Source: Fulvitalea axinellae (GTDB lineage: Bacteria; Bacteroidota; Bacteroidia; Cytophagales; Cyclobacteriaceae). Taken from it: DNA of 64,000 nt. Under the pieces are notes generated by a model. It was not told where the DNA came from and did not search any database. It was given only the letters and a program-made list of their open reading frames with translations. Where the stretch lies: positions 806,001 through 870,000 of the forward strand of contig NZ_AP025314.1 of NCBI RefSeq assembly GCF_036492835.1. Direction: 5' to 3'. Positions 26,303 to 34,669 of the stretch are shown here, piece by piece. The position numbers and the translations under genes are program-made. Each line of letters begins with the position of its first letter. Positions within the stretch are counted from its first letter, which is position 1.

Positions 26303-27607
26303 TTGTTCCGACATTCGCCACCGAGAAAGAAAAAAGAAGCCCAGAAAAGGGAAGGCGCCGCCAAAATGCCTCCGCAGGCTATGCGGGAAGAGGAAGGCCT
26401 GAAGCCCGATCTGCGAATCATTTCCGATATAAAATTTCCCATGCAGGGAATGCAGGGGACGGTATTCTTTTTCCGTGACGGTGCGGGCCGGGAGATGGTG
26501 GCCAAGCTTTGCGAACAGGAGGGCGCTTTGCAACGGGAGCATTTCGGCGCCACATTTATCCGTAACATGCACAGCGAGCGGGTGGGCGCGCCGGAATCCG
26601 AACTCCACAGAACCGGAGACGAGACTTTCACGGCGCTGAAGGCCGCGTTGGCCGAGTGGACGGAAGAAGAAAATGCGGCCATGGCTTTTGGGGCTATGGC
26701 GGAGTATAAGGGTTCGCATCTGCTGTTGATGGAGAAAATGGCGGGAGTGCCGTATTATCCTATCCCGGAGGAATTTGGCGGAAACCGTACGGTACTGGAT
26801 AGCCTTGCCGACGAAAATACGGGACTGGCTCTTGGCGAAGTGGCTTTCTACGATCTTCTTTTAGGCAATATCGACCGGATTATCGCCTCGCTCAACCCTT
26901 ATAATATGCTTTATCAGGCGCCGGAGGCCGGCAAGGCCATGAGGATCAACGCTATCGATTCGGCTTTTTCGGTATTTGGCCAGAAGTTCGGGATAGATCG
27001 TTTCGCTCCAGAGCTGGTGGGCGAGAGGGCTAGGCGGATTCAGGATTTTTCCCGGTCGTTTAGCGTGCGTAGTGGGGATGTGGACGATCAGGACTGGGAA
27101 ATGGTGGAGTACGGCGCCCCCCATTCCGACAGGCAGTTTGACGCCAAAAAGGATAAGGACCGGCTTGAAGAGCTATTGCAAGCCTCTACTACCGACAGGG
27201 ATAAGCACCGGGAGTTGAGCCGTTACGCCGAAAATATTTTGGAAAAGATGTTGGAGCCGGCGGTGCAGGAGATCCTGACCATTACGCTGGTGGGGGATCC
27301 TGGTAATTCAAGGTTAGCGCGTTCGGTGGCTACGCAATTCGAGAAGGTTTGCCAGGCAAACGTGCCCCGCCATTTGTTGGATTTGGGAGCCGTAAAGGGG
27401 TATATGACTTTGGTAAAGCGACTGAAAGATCCCGAGTTTACGGACAAATTAGTGACTATGACATCCGGTGGTATGGGACGCGAGGCTTCGGGGCTTTTGA
27501 GGAACCTTTATCAAGTGAGTTCTCCGTACTTGGAGTCCGCCTCGTACAGTGTGTTGGAAAAGAAAGTGGAGCAAGTACAGAAGAAATTTCTGAAGCGAAA
27601 GAAGTGA
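26303..27607 (+). CDS. Predicted actin-fragmin/PI-kinase-like protein, candidate effector
   Basis: Numbered from the TTG at 26303 (434 residues); an ATG at 26366 would remove 21 residues. The fold looks like a PI3/4-kinase or actin-fragmin kinase: Lys68 in EMVAKLC, hinge HLLLMEKM (139-146), catalytic loop FYDLLLGNIDRIIASLNPYN (Asp184, Asn189, Asp191, Arg192) and metal-site-like Asp219 in INAIDSAF. The C-terminal 150 residues are helical with a Lys-rich end. I prefer the TTG because its N-terminus (RKKKEAQKREG) resembles that of the HopA1-like protein (RLKKENRKNEAG). No signal peptide or neighbouring partner is seen. The kinase assignment is by eye and tentative. Confidence 0.5.
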   Translation: MFRHSPPRKKKEAQKREGAAKMPPQAMREEEGLKPDLRIISDIKFPMQGMQGTVFFFRDGAGREMVAKLCEQEGALQREHFGATFIRNMHSERVGAPESELHRTGDETFTALKAALAEWTEEENAAMAFGAMAEYKGSHLLLMEKMAGVPYYPIPEEFGGNRTVLDSLADENTGLALGEVAFYDLLLGNIDRIIASLNPYNMLYQAPEAGKAMRINAIDSAFSVFGQKFGIDRFAPELVGERARRIQDFSRSFSVRSGDVDDQDWEMVEYGAPHSDRQFDAKKDKDRLEELLQASTTDRDKHRELSRYAENILEKMLEPAVQEILTITLVGDPGNSRLARSVATQFEKVCQANVPRHLLDLGAVKGYMTLVKRLKDPEFTDKLVTMTSGGMGREASGLLRNLYQVSSPYLESASYSVLEKKVEQVQKKFLKRKK

Positions 27608-27611
27608 AAAG

Positions 27612-27637
27612 GCTCCCGCCACAGCGATGACGGGAGC
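27612..27637 (-). terminator. Terminator for the AraC-GyrI gene (minus)
   Basis: GCTCCCG (27612-27618) pairs with CGGGAGC (27631-27637). On the minus strand it is followed by CTTTT. It lies between convergent genes. Confidence 0.7.
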
Positions 27638-27656
27638 GCAATTGTACCTTCTCGTT

Positions 27657-28598
27657 TTACAGAGGTTGTACTGGAATACATATATCCACTACGAATTGGC
27701 CGTTTTTGCCTTCTTCGGGATAAATTTCCATGGAGGAGCGGTTGTCCGGCTGGTATCCGCTCTTGGGCAACCATTGCCCATACATCCACTGCCAAGCTTG
27801 TTGGAATTCCTCTGGAGCGCCGAGTTCGAAGTGTCCCACGGCGTACTCTCCGCCCGGCACAGTCATTTTTCCGATTTCTCCGCCTACGGCTGTGTCTTGT
27901 GGCACCGTTACGCATACGCTGGTGCGCAGGTGGTCTTCTTCCGTCACATTAGGGTCGTCGTGGTATACGAAAAGTACCTTGAAGCCCGGGTTCTCCATCA
28001 CCTTGCGGGGAATAGCCCAAGCCATCAGTTTGTCCATGAGCCTTTTGAAAAGTTGGTGATCGCCTTTGTAAGGCCCGATGTGGCGCACGTAGGCCACGGT
28101 CATTTCCGGAAGTGTTTTCACTTCCACTCCTTTGTTTTGTTCCATATCAGATTTCCATTTCATGGTCATTGAACTGGTACAAAAGTAGGCCTTGGCCTTG
28201 AAGACGGCTTGTTGCTTCTTGCCATCCGTTTGACTAATCTTGCTATTCGCCGGCCAGTCTTGTCGGTAGGCCGTAGGCGGTTGTCCGAAAAACTTGCCGA
28301 AGTTACGGGAGAAGACCGAAAGGTCGGAAAAACCGCAACGTTCAGCTATTTCGGTCACGGGCATTTCCGGACGGTTGGTTAGATAAAAAGCGGCTTTCTG
28401 TAACCGGACCCGTGACAGGAACTGGAAAGGCGTTTCGCCCAGCATGCCCTGGAATATGCGGTGAAAGTGAAATTTGGAGAAATTGGCAACCTCTGCCAAG
28501 CTTTCTATATCCAGTGGGCGTTCCAAATTCTCTTCGATAAAATCAATGGCCTTGTTTATCCGGAAACGGTACTCTTCCTCTACGCCGGGTTTTCTCAT
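27657..28598 (-). CDS. AraC-family regulator with GyrI-like effector domain
   Basis: A 313-residue protein. Two AraC helix-turn-helices occupy about 12-115 (LDIESLAEVANFSKFHFHRI and VTEIAERCGFSDLSVFSRNF). After a linker, a GyrI-like ligand-binding domain (about 155-313) begins with VEVKTLPEMTVAYVRHIGPY. The family (Rob/SoxS-like plus GyrI fold) usually senses small amphipathic molecules and controls efflux or detoxification. A paralogue of the same architecture lies at 53387-54313. Confidence 0.92.
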   Translation of the reverse strand: MRKPGVEEEYRFRINKAIDFIEENLERPLDIESLAEVANFSKFHFHRIFQGMLGETPFQFLSRVRLQKAAFYLTNRPEMPVTEIAERCGFSDLSVFSRNFGKFFGQPPTAYRQDWPANSKISQTDGKKQQAVFKAKAYFCTSSMTMKWKSDMEQNKGVEVKTLPEMTVAYVRHIGPYKGDHQLFKRLMDKLMAWAIPRKVMENPGFKVLFVYHDDPNVTEEDHLRTSVCVTVPQDTAVGGEIGKMTVPGGEYAVGHFELGAPEEFQQAWQWMYGQWLPKSGYQPDNRSSMEIYPEEGKNGQFVVDICIPVQPL

Positions 28599-28792
28599 GT
28601 CAGTAGTTTTAAAAAAGTGGGAATCCTATCTGTCCTCATAAAATTAGTGACACTTACCGAATAGACAACCCTGTAGGCGCACTGACTCCAAAATCGATAT
28701 AGAATATTGTTCCTCAAATAAAATAGCGGAGAACCGGCTAAACAACAGGATTATGATAATTGGAAGGAGTGGGGTGGGAATGAAAGGGGGAT

Positions 28793-29359
28793 CTATTTCA
28801 GCACAAGTTTCTTCGGCGCTTTTCGCTTTCGTCTGACTGGTTTTTTCGTTTTCCGCTTAGAGGCCTCCTGGGTTGGCAGAAGGCTTTTTTTACGATAATA
28901 GACCAACTCAAACTGTTTGTCGGCCCACTGACGCAGGCGCAGGATAGCCTGTTCGGCGGAGAAATTGCCCAACGGGCCAATGGCCAGTTTCAAAACAGCG
29001 CGCGTACACTCCACTTCCGTGAGCAGTTCCTCGGTCCAATTCAGGAACACCTCTTCCCAAACGCAAGCGTAGTTTTCGGTCTGCGATTTCCCGTCGAAGA
29101 GCAGGGGCAGTTGGCCGTCATCGTGCTTGTAACGGTATATGGCCGACAGCTGGACATAGAGATCATGGAAAGGTTCCAGAAAAAAATCCTCGCGTTCCAT
29201 TAGCGTCTGAATTCCGGGATCGGCCAGGCCGAGGGGGTTTTCGCGTTGCTCGTACAGTTCCCTGGCTCTGCAGACCATGGAGTACAGCAAATCGTCCCGG
29301 TTTTCGTCCTGGGCCTGCCGGAGCAGCGTGTTTTTGTCTAATGGGAAAAGTTTTCGCAT
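28793..29359 (-). CDS. Hypothetical protein with Lys/Arg-rich tail
   Basis: A 188-residue, mostly helical soluble protein I do not recognise. The first 155 residues are acidic to neutral (YKHDDGQLPLLFDGKSQTEN). The last 30 are strongly basic (EASKRKTKKPVRRKRKAPKK), suggesting nucleic-acid or ribosome contact. There is no signal peptide. It stands alone with about 110 bp to the next gene. Confidence 0.7.
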   Translation of the reverse strand: MRKLFPLDKNTLLRQAQDENRDDLLYSMVCRARELYEQRENPLGLADPGIQTLMEREDFFLEPFHDLYVQLSAIYRYKHDDGQLPLLFDGKSQTENYACVWEEVFLNWTEELLTEVECTRAVLKLAIGPLGNFSAEQAILRLRQWADKQFELVYYRKKSLLPTQEASKRKTKKPVRRKRKAPKKLVLK

Positions 29360-29472
29360 TCTTAGTGTTCAGCCTTCCCCGTATTGCACCAGGGATTGTC
29401 ACAAATATAACAATCCTCGACACGCAATCCACAGTTTCCGGGGATTAGGCTGGCACACGGGGGCTAACTCGT

Positions 29473-30063
29473 CTAAATACCTTCCTGAAGACGCTCAAGT
29501 TCGTGGAGGCGCTCCATTTCCAGACGCATTCCCTTCGTTATATTTATAAAGAGCACAACGGCCATTATTACGTAGGAAAGGTCCATGGCTACCATTTGCC
29601 AGAGGGTGAAATATTTTGAGAATTCGGGATTCAGGGCAAAGAATCCGACGGTGTAAGCGATTACGATTCCGCTGGCGACGGGGCCGTGTACGGTTTTGCG
29701 GAAGCGACAGAAATCCGTAGCGGCTTTAGTGGAATCGGTCGCCTGGTCCGTAAGGCGTATCTTGCCGAGTTTCGTTAGGCTCCAGATTTCAAACACTATC
29801 CGCAATGCCAATCCGGCCATCATTATTAGCGCTCCGGCCCGGCTAAGGAGCTCCTGTACCGGCGCCACGTAGCGAAAAAACAGGATCAGGGCTACCAGCG
29901 TAGTGCTCAGGATGATAATCGTACTGTAGTGAAATGCCCGGCTCTTTTTGCGTAGCTCTTTCGCTTGTTGGATGACGCTTTCTGCGTCGGATAACTTTTT
30001 CGGCGTTTTGCCTTCGTCCCATATATTTTTAAGGTCGTCCAGACCGTCCAGTTCGTCACTCAT
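29473..30063 (-). CDS. Membrane protein, probable anti-sigma partner
   Basis: A 196-residue protein with a polar N-terminus (DLKNIWDEGKTPKKLSDAES) and four hydrophobic segments (about 45-65, 75-95, 130-150, 160-180). Its start overlaps the end of the upstream ECF sigma gene by 8 bp. The cytosolic N-terminal 40 residues followed by membrane anchors fit a Bacteroidota membrane-bound anti-sigma or sigma-associated protein, but no zinc HxxxCxxC motif is present. The role is inferred from context. Confidence 0.7.
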   Translation of the reverse strand: MSDELDGLDDLKNIWDEGKTPKKLSDAESVIQQAKELRKKSRAFHYSTIIILSTTLVALILFFRYVAPVQELLSRAGALIMMAGLALRIVFEIWSLTKLGKIRLTDQATDSTKAATDFCRFRKTVHGPVASGIVIAYTVGFFALNPEFSKYFTLWQMVAMDLSYVIMAVVLFINITKGMRLEMERLHELERLQEGI

Positions 30064-30559
30064 GGCTTACTAGTTTGTTCATGTGTTTCTTCAGGTTGTT
30101 CTTGATGCGGTGTATGCGCACGCGCAGATTGCCTTCGTTAGTGCCCAGAACGTTGGCGATGGTGGCGTATTCCTCGCCGTCCAACACCATCATAATAATC
30201 AGCCTTTCCACCTCTTTAAGCTGGCCGATAGCCTTGTAGAGCCGGGTTTTGCGTTCTTCGCCTTCGTCGGGCGTTGCTTCCGCTATGGGGCCTTCTTCGG
30301 GTAGCGCCGAAGACGGCTTGTTGTCACGCTTTCGGATATGCTGAAGACAAGTATTGACTGTAATGCGGTATAGCCAGGTTTTGAAAGAAGCCTCGTTACG
30401 GAAACGGTCCAGCGCGTTCCAAACGTTTATGAATACGTCCTGCTCCAGGTCTTCGGCTAAGGCGAGATCGCCTTTCATATAGCCCAGGCACATCTTGGCT
30501 ACCATGTCGCGGTGTTGGGCGTATATCCGCTCGAAGGTCCGTTTGCGATCATTGTCCAT
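30056..30559 (-). CDS. ECF RNA polymerase sigma-70 factor
   Basis: A 167-residue ECF sigma factor started at 30559 (MDNDRKRTFERIYAQH); a second Met five codons upstream is possible. Region 2 has DLALAEDLEQDVFINVWNAL and the -10-binding FKTWLYRITVNTCLQHIRKR. Region 4 has YATIANVLGTNEGNLRVRIH. It overlaps the hydrolase gene upstream and the membrane-protein gene downstream, so the three genes form a tightly coupled operon. Confidence 0.93.
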   Translation of the reverse strand: MDNDRKRTFERIYAQHRDMVAKMCLGYMKGDLALAEDLEQDVFINVWNALDRFRNEASFKTWLYRITVNTCLQHIRKRDNKPSSALPEEGPIAEATPDEGEERKTRLYKAIGQLKEVERLIIMMVLDGEEYATIANVLGTNEGNLRVRIHRIKNNLKKHMNKLVSHE

Positions 30560-31391
30560 GGCCCAAAAATTCATTGATCTTTTCGACTAACCAATCCTCT
30601 TGGTCAAACATAATGAAGTGTAGGCTTCCGGAGGCTATAAAGACTTGTTTTCTTGACAGTTTGGCGTATTGTTTAGCAATGGTTTCCTTCACCCGTGCAA
30701 CGTCTGGCACTGGGGCGAAGAGCAACAGGCTTTTCGCTTTTACGTCAGCTAATTGTTCCTTTTGGTCCAGTTTCAGTAAGTCCGTATAACCGTAAACGAA
30801 AGTCTTGCGGTCGACCTGTTGCATCCAAGTGGCGATGAGTTTTTTCTTTTCTGGAGACATTGTCATTTGTTGGGCCATCATGCGGGCATTATTGGCGAAG
30901 GCCACGGAATCCATCGCCATTAGGCGGTCGTTATACGGGTTTTTGTAGGAAATGGATTCGGCCGGCATATTCGGCATCATCACCTCCCTCAAACAAGGTA
31001 GCGCATCGGCCAATACCATTTTGTTTATTCTGTCAGGTAATTCCCGTGCGATATCGATAGCCAAATTACCTCCCATACTGTGGGCGATTAGGATGGTGTT
31101 TTTCAGATTGTTCTCTTTAATATATGCGACGATACCCACCTTTATCGTTTCGTACCATGGACCCTTCGCCGGAGTGGTCCCGACAAAGCCGGCGTAAGTG
31201 AGGAAGTGTTTTTCGTATCCGTCACCGATTCTTCCGGCCGTGGACTTCCAAACGTCTCCGGGGCAGGCGAAGCCCGGCAAAAACAGGATGGGAGTCCCGT
31301 CTCCGGTAACCTCCGTATGAATGGCTTTGGATTGGGCGAAAGTTTCGGTGCCGAGCAAAAGCAGAAACAGAAAGAGCAAAGTGTTTTTCAT
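30549..31391 (-). CDS. Secreted alpha/beta hydrolase
   Basis: A 280-residue protein with signal peptide (residues 1-20, ending in ETFAQ). The hydrolase fold shows the oxyanion HG-like FLPGFACPG near 37-45, nucleophile Ser105 in AHSMGGN, and a late His in SGSLHFIMFD. Substrate is unknown. It is the first gene of the hydrolase-sigma-membrane protein operon; its stop codon lies inside the sigma gene start. Confidence 0.88.
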   Translation of the reverse strand: MKNTLLFLFLLLLGTETFAQSKAIHTEVTGDGTPILFLPGFACPGDVWKSTAGRIGDGYEKHFLTYAGFVGTTPAKGPWYETIKVGIVAYIKENNLKNTILIAHSMGGNLAIDIARELPDRINKMVLADALPCLREVMMPNMPAESISYKNPYNDRLMAMDSVAFANNARMMAQQMTMSPEKKKLIATWMQQVDRKTFVYGYTDLLKLDQKEQLADVKAKSLLLFAPVPDVARVKETIAKQYAKLSRKQVFIASGSLHFIMFDQEDWLVEKINEFLGHGQ

Positions 31392-31512
31392 CGTTGTTGT
31401 CGTTATGTTTTTGCCCTTTGATGCGGAGGGGGAAGAAATGTTACAGGTTTATGAAAAAGATATTTTTCGTTCCACGAAAGATGAAAATAGTATTTTTCAT
31501 TAATTTGAATTT

Positions 31513-31546
31513 TGCTCAAACGAGCCAGGTTATTTTCGTTTGAGCA
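31513..31546. repeat. Inverted repeat upstream of the RDD gene
   Basis: TGCTCAAACGA (31513-31523) and TCGTTTGAGCA (31536-31546), a perfect 11-bp inverted repeat with a T-rich stretch after it. It lies in the divergent region between the hydrolase and RDD genes, so it could be an operator or an attenuator. Confidence 0.6.
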
Positions 31547-31578
31547 TGGCTTTTTATTTTTCTATTTAACCTGAAATT

Positions 31579-32043
31579 ATGAATACTGCAAACAACTTGA
31601 TCCTCGACGATTTGACCCAAAAAATCGAATATGAGGAAGCTGGCAAAGGTCGTCGGTTCGCTAATTCCCTAATAGACATTTTCTGTATGTATATCTTCAC
31701 TTTTCTGATTGGGATGGTGATAGGTTTAGTTTTGTTTATAACATCCAGCAAGTCGCAGGGCGATGTCCTTATTGGTGAGGGGACAGATTTGTTAATAGGT
31801 CTTTTATCAGCGTTTTCATATTTTTTTCTATTTGAAGGTTTAACCAAAGGCCGCACCATGGGCAAATTAATTACAGGTACCAAGGCGGTGGGTGAAGAGG
31901 GGGAGCCTCTGACTTGGAAAATGGCCTTTATTCGTTCCTTGGTAAGGTTTGTCCCTTTTGAAGCTTTCAGTTTTCTGGGAGAGCAGGGCTTCCATGACAA
32001 ATGGTCGAAAACCGAAGTGGTTCGTACCAAGAGAAAAGCTTGA
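31579..32043 (+). CDS. RDD-family membrane protein
   Basis: A 154-residue protein with the RDD signature start GRRFANSLIDIFCMYIFTFL, two further hydrophobic segments (about 65-85) and the conserved TKGRTMGKLITGTKAV loop. RDD proteins are small inner-membrane proteins, some linked to ion or salt transport; function here is unknown. The gene starts the plus-strand run toward 34.3 kb. Confidence 0.88.
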   Translation: MNTANNLILDDLTQKIEYEEAGKGRRFANSLIDIFCMYIFTFLIGMVIGLVLFITSSKSQGDVLIGEGTDLLIGLLSAFSYFFLFEGLTKGRTMGKLITGTKAVGEEGEPLTWKMAFIRSLVRFVPFEAFSFLGEQGFHDKWSKTEVVRTKRKA

Positions 32044-32116
32044 TCTGATATAATCTAAATAGTGGAATCCAGCCCTGAAAGGAAACTTTTAGGGCGGGGT
32101 TTTCCCGAAAGTTATT

Positions 32117-32704
32117 ATGAAACACTTTTTATTGCTTATCATTTTTTGTTGTCTTTTTTCTTGTCAACGCAACGCTTTTATCGGGAAATGGCATGCGCCA
32201 AACCATGTCGTTACTTTGGATTTCCAAAAAGGCGCTACTATAGTGTTGCGTTGTATTGGGTGTTCTGGGGTTGATACTTTGGGTTGGCGAAAGATAGGCC
32301 GTAATTTTGCGGTGGTGGAAGGTGATACTTTTAGGATAAAAGACGATCGCATACCGTTCCTGAATACTTTTTTAAGCAAAGGGGAAGTAAAGGCGGATTT
32401 CAAGATCGATAAAAGTTATTTTTTAAATCAGCGTTTTGTACACGGTAATGGTGAGTTTTCTACATCAGTACACTTTCCTACAGAAGAAGAATATACCGAG
32501 ACTTTTAACAAAGTCACTGATACTAAACAATGGGATCTTATTGAGTTTGAAGGAAATCATTTTTTGGGCCTCACTGTGTTCCGAGGAGGACGAATGAGGT
32601 ATTGCCGCATTGTTGAGAAAAAGGAAGACAGACTTAAATTACTGTATTTTGATAATCATGAACAGAAGTTTGTGGAAAGCGAAATGAGGAAAGTTAGCCA
32701 ATAA
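32117..32704 (+). CDS. Hypothetical lipoprotein
   Basis: A 195-residue protein with lipobox CLFSC (Cys at about 16) and FIGKWHAPN after it. The mature part looks like a small beta-rich domain of the kind found in lipocalin-like Bacteroidota lipoproteins. Family not recognised. A weak hairpin with a GGGGTTTT tail (about 32072-32103) lies before its start and may terminate the RDD transcript. Confidence 0.7.
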   Translation: MKHFLLLIIFCCLFSCQRNAFIGKWHAPNHVVTLDFQKGATIVLRCIGCSGVDTLGWRKIGRNFAVVEGDTFRIKDDRIPFLNTFLSKGEVKADFKIDKSYFLNQRFVHGNGEFSTSVHFPTEEEYTETFNKVTDTKQWDLIEFEGNHFLGLTVFRGGRMRYCRIVEKKEDRLKLLYFDNHEQKFVESEMRKVSQ

Positions 32705-32873
32705 TAGAACTCCACTTTCCAGCTTTTTTACCTACTAAATTCTCCCCGTTTTCCGATTTTGACATTAGTCAAAAGATATCCCCTGCTATCCCGGTAAGTT
32801 TGCTTTCGAAACGGAGAGACAAAAACTGATCGGACATTTCCTCTCGCTTCTTTAATATTCCAAGTTTAACGTT

Positions 32874-33416
32874 ATGAAGAAATTATTTTTCCTCTCGCTT
32901 TTGATGCTTACTGTGTTTTCCGCTCAGGCCCAAGACTATTACGGTTTCGGGGTAAAGGGTGGGCTGAACCTCTCGAACCTACGCGGAGCCGACGGAAAGA
33001 TGCTTCCGGGCTTTGTGGGCGGTATATACTTCGAATATCCGCTGGCCGAGGGTTTCTCGGTACTATCTGAGACTGTGTATTCGGCGCAGGGAGCCAAAGC
33101 TGATAAAGAAAACCTTCCTGATCTGAAGCTAAACTATATCAATTGGCCTATTCTGGCGAAGGTAGCACTTACCGAAGGACTGCACCTGGAAGCTGGCCCG
33201 CAGATGGGTTTTTTGGTGGGCGGAAGTGGCGGAAGATTTAAGCGTTCCGACTACAAGACTTTCGATTTGGCCGGTTCCGTGGGGCTGAGTCTGGATATTT
33301 CCCACAATGTGAATATCGGCGCACGCTATAATCACGGTTTCCTGAAAGTAAACAAAGTGGGTGACGAGCTGAAGAATAAAAACTTTCAGATCGCCCTGTC
33401 TATCAGCTTCTGGTAA
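32874..33416 (+). CDS. Outer-membrane beta-barrel protein (PorT-like)
   Basis: A 180-residue protein with signal peptide MKKLFFLSLLMLTVFSAQAQ. Alternating hydrophobic strands follow, beginning FGVKGGLNLSNLRGADGKML and YSAQGAKADKENLPDLKLNY, typical of the Bacteroidota OMP_b-brl_2/PorT family. It ends with an aromatic Trp (LSISFW), as expected for barrel assembly by Bam. Function is unknown. Confidence 0.9.
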   Translation: MKKLFFLSLLMLTVFSAQAQDYYGFGVKGGLNLSNLRGADGKMLPGFVGGIYFEYPLAEGFSVLSETVYSAQGAKADKENLPDLKLNYINWPILAKVALTEGLHLEAGPQMGFLVGGSGGRFKRSDYKTFDLAGSVGLSLDISHNVNIGARYNHGFLKVNKVGDELKNKNFQIALSISFW

Positions 33417-33541
33417 AAGGCGGTAAACCACTGCGCGGTACTTAACATACTTTAAACGACATACCAAATTCAATCTAAATAATTCATTCTGCTTCGGGTT
33501 TTTCCCGGGCGTAAAAGATTCACGATCAATTTAATACTGTT

Positions 33542-34252
33542 ATGAAAATTGTAAAAACCCTTTTATTCGCATTAGTGGCGACGTCGCTGTTCAGTTGCAA
33601 AGACGACGATGACAACGACATCAAGCCCGTAGTAAAAAACAAAACCTTCGAATACACCTTTGCCAAAGGCGACGACGGCTGGGTAGGGGATTACGCCGAT
33701 TACGAAGCGGCGAAAGAGAAATCCTACACTTTGTCCACCAAGCATATGCCTCTTCCGGCGCCGTTGAAGCAAACGGATAAGGGGTTGCGTCAAGTCGGCA
33801 AAAACCTGAACAAAGACCTGTTTATGTTCGTGAAGAAAAAAGTGACCGGACTGTTGCCGAAACAGGAGTATAAAGTGATGTTCGATATCCAGATTGCTTC
33901 AAACGCTCCCGTAAATGCGGAATCGAAAATGGGACGCCCTGCTGAGCATGTATACATAAAGGCTGGCGCCAGTACCACGGAACCGAAAAAGGCAGAGGAC
34001 AATAAGAAAATTTTCCGCCTGAATTTGGACAAAGGAAACCACCACAAACCCGGGAAGATGATCTTGATGGGCAACTTCGCCAACGGTACGAAACTGTCGA
34101 AGTATGCGCTTAGACAGCTAAAAACCTATCGTTTTGTGACTGTCAAGGCCAATGACAAAGGAGAAGCCTGGCTAATTGTAGGTACGGATTCGAAATACGG
34201 AGGCACCACATCTATCTATTACAATAAGATTAAGGCAACCTTTAAGAAATAA
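33542..34252 (+). CDS. Surface-type lipoprotein, beta-sandwich-like
   Basis: A 236-residue lipoprotein, lipobox SLFSC followed by KDDDDND. An acidic run directly after the lipid cysteine matches the Bacteroidota lipoprotein export signal, so surface exposure is likely. The mature domain looks like a jelly-roll sandwich (YTFAKGDDGWVGDYADYEAA at the start). I recognise no enzyme motif. It is followed by a strong terminator. Confidence 0.8.
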   Translation: MKIVKTLLFALVATSLFSCKDDDDNDIKPVVKNKTFEYTFAKGDDGWVGDYADYEAAKEKSYTLSTKHMPLPAPLKQTDKGLRQVGKNLNKDLFMFVKKKVTGLLPKQEYKVMFDIQIASNAPVNAESKMGRPAEHVYIKAGASTTEPKKAEDNKKIFRLNLDKGNHHKPGKMILMGNFANGTKLSKYALRQLKTYRFVTVKANDKGEAWLIVGTDSKYGGTTSIYYNKIKATFKK

Positions 34253-34283
34253 TAACCGTTTTTCATCATCACCCAAAAATTAT

Positions 34284-34314
34284 AAGGCCTTCCTGTCCGG
34301 GAAGGCCTTTGTTT
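34284..34314 (+). terminator. Intrinsic terminator
   Basis: AAGGCCTTCC (34284-34293), six-base loop, GGAAGGCCTT (34300-34309), T-rich tail. Confidence 0.93.
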
Positions 34315-34456
34315 TTATTGTCGAAGATGTGTATGCGTAAACAAAAATCTCGAATTCAAAGCCACTTCAAGTTCCTTGGCTTCGGAGGGATCGATACAAG
34401 CCTTAAAAATAGATTTGCGCTGAAAAGCGTGTTTTTGGCATCGAAAATCCCAAAGA

Positions 34457-34669
34457 CTATTTTTCGTTAAAGGCCAAAACGGCCAATGCTTTTTCGATGT
34501 CTTCAGCCAGTACATTCAGCCGGATTCCGCCTACAGCTATGCTGTACGGATCCAGCGATCCCATATTCTCATCAAACAACACGCACTGTATTCCTGCGTT
34601 TTCCAGCTTGGTTTTCGCCAAATTAGCTTCTATCGAGCTGTCAAAGGTTTTAATGGTAGTTAGGCCCAT
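34457..34669 (-). CDS. DUF2007-family protein
   Basis: A 70-residue protein with the DUF2007 pattern: FDSSIEANLAKTKLENAGIQ, then VLFDENMG and GGIRLNVLAEDIEKALAVL. It is a small ferredoxin-like fold often called signal-transducing. Its start lies 20 bases inside the end of the upstream gene, so they are one transcript. Confidence 0.9.
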   Translation of the reverse strand: MGLTTIKTFDSSIEANLAKTKLENAGIQCVLFDENMGSLDPYSIAVGGIRLNVLAEDIEKALAVLAFNEK

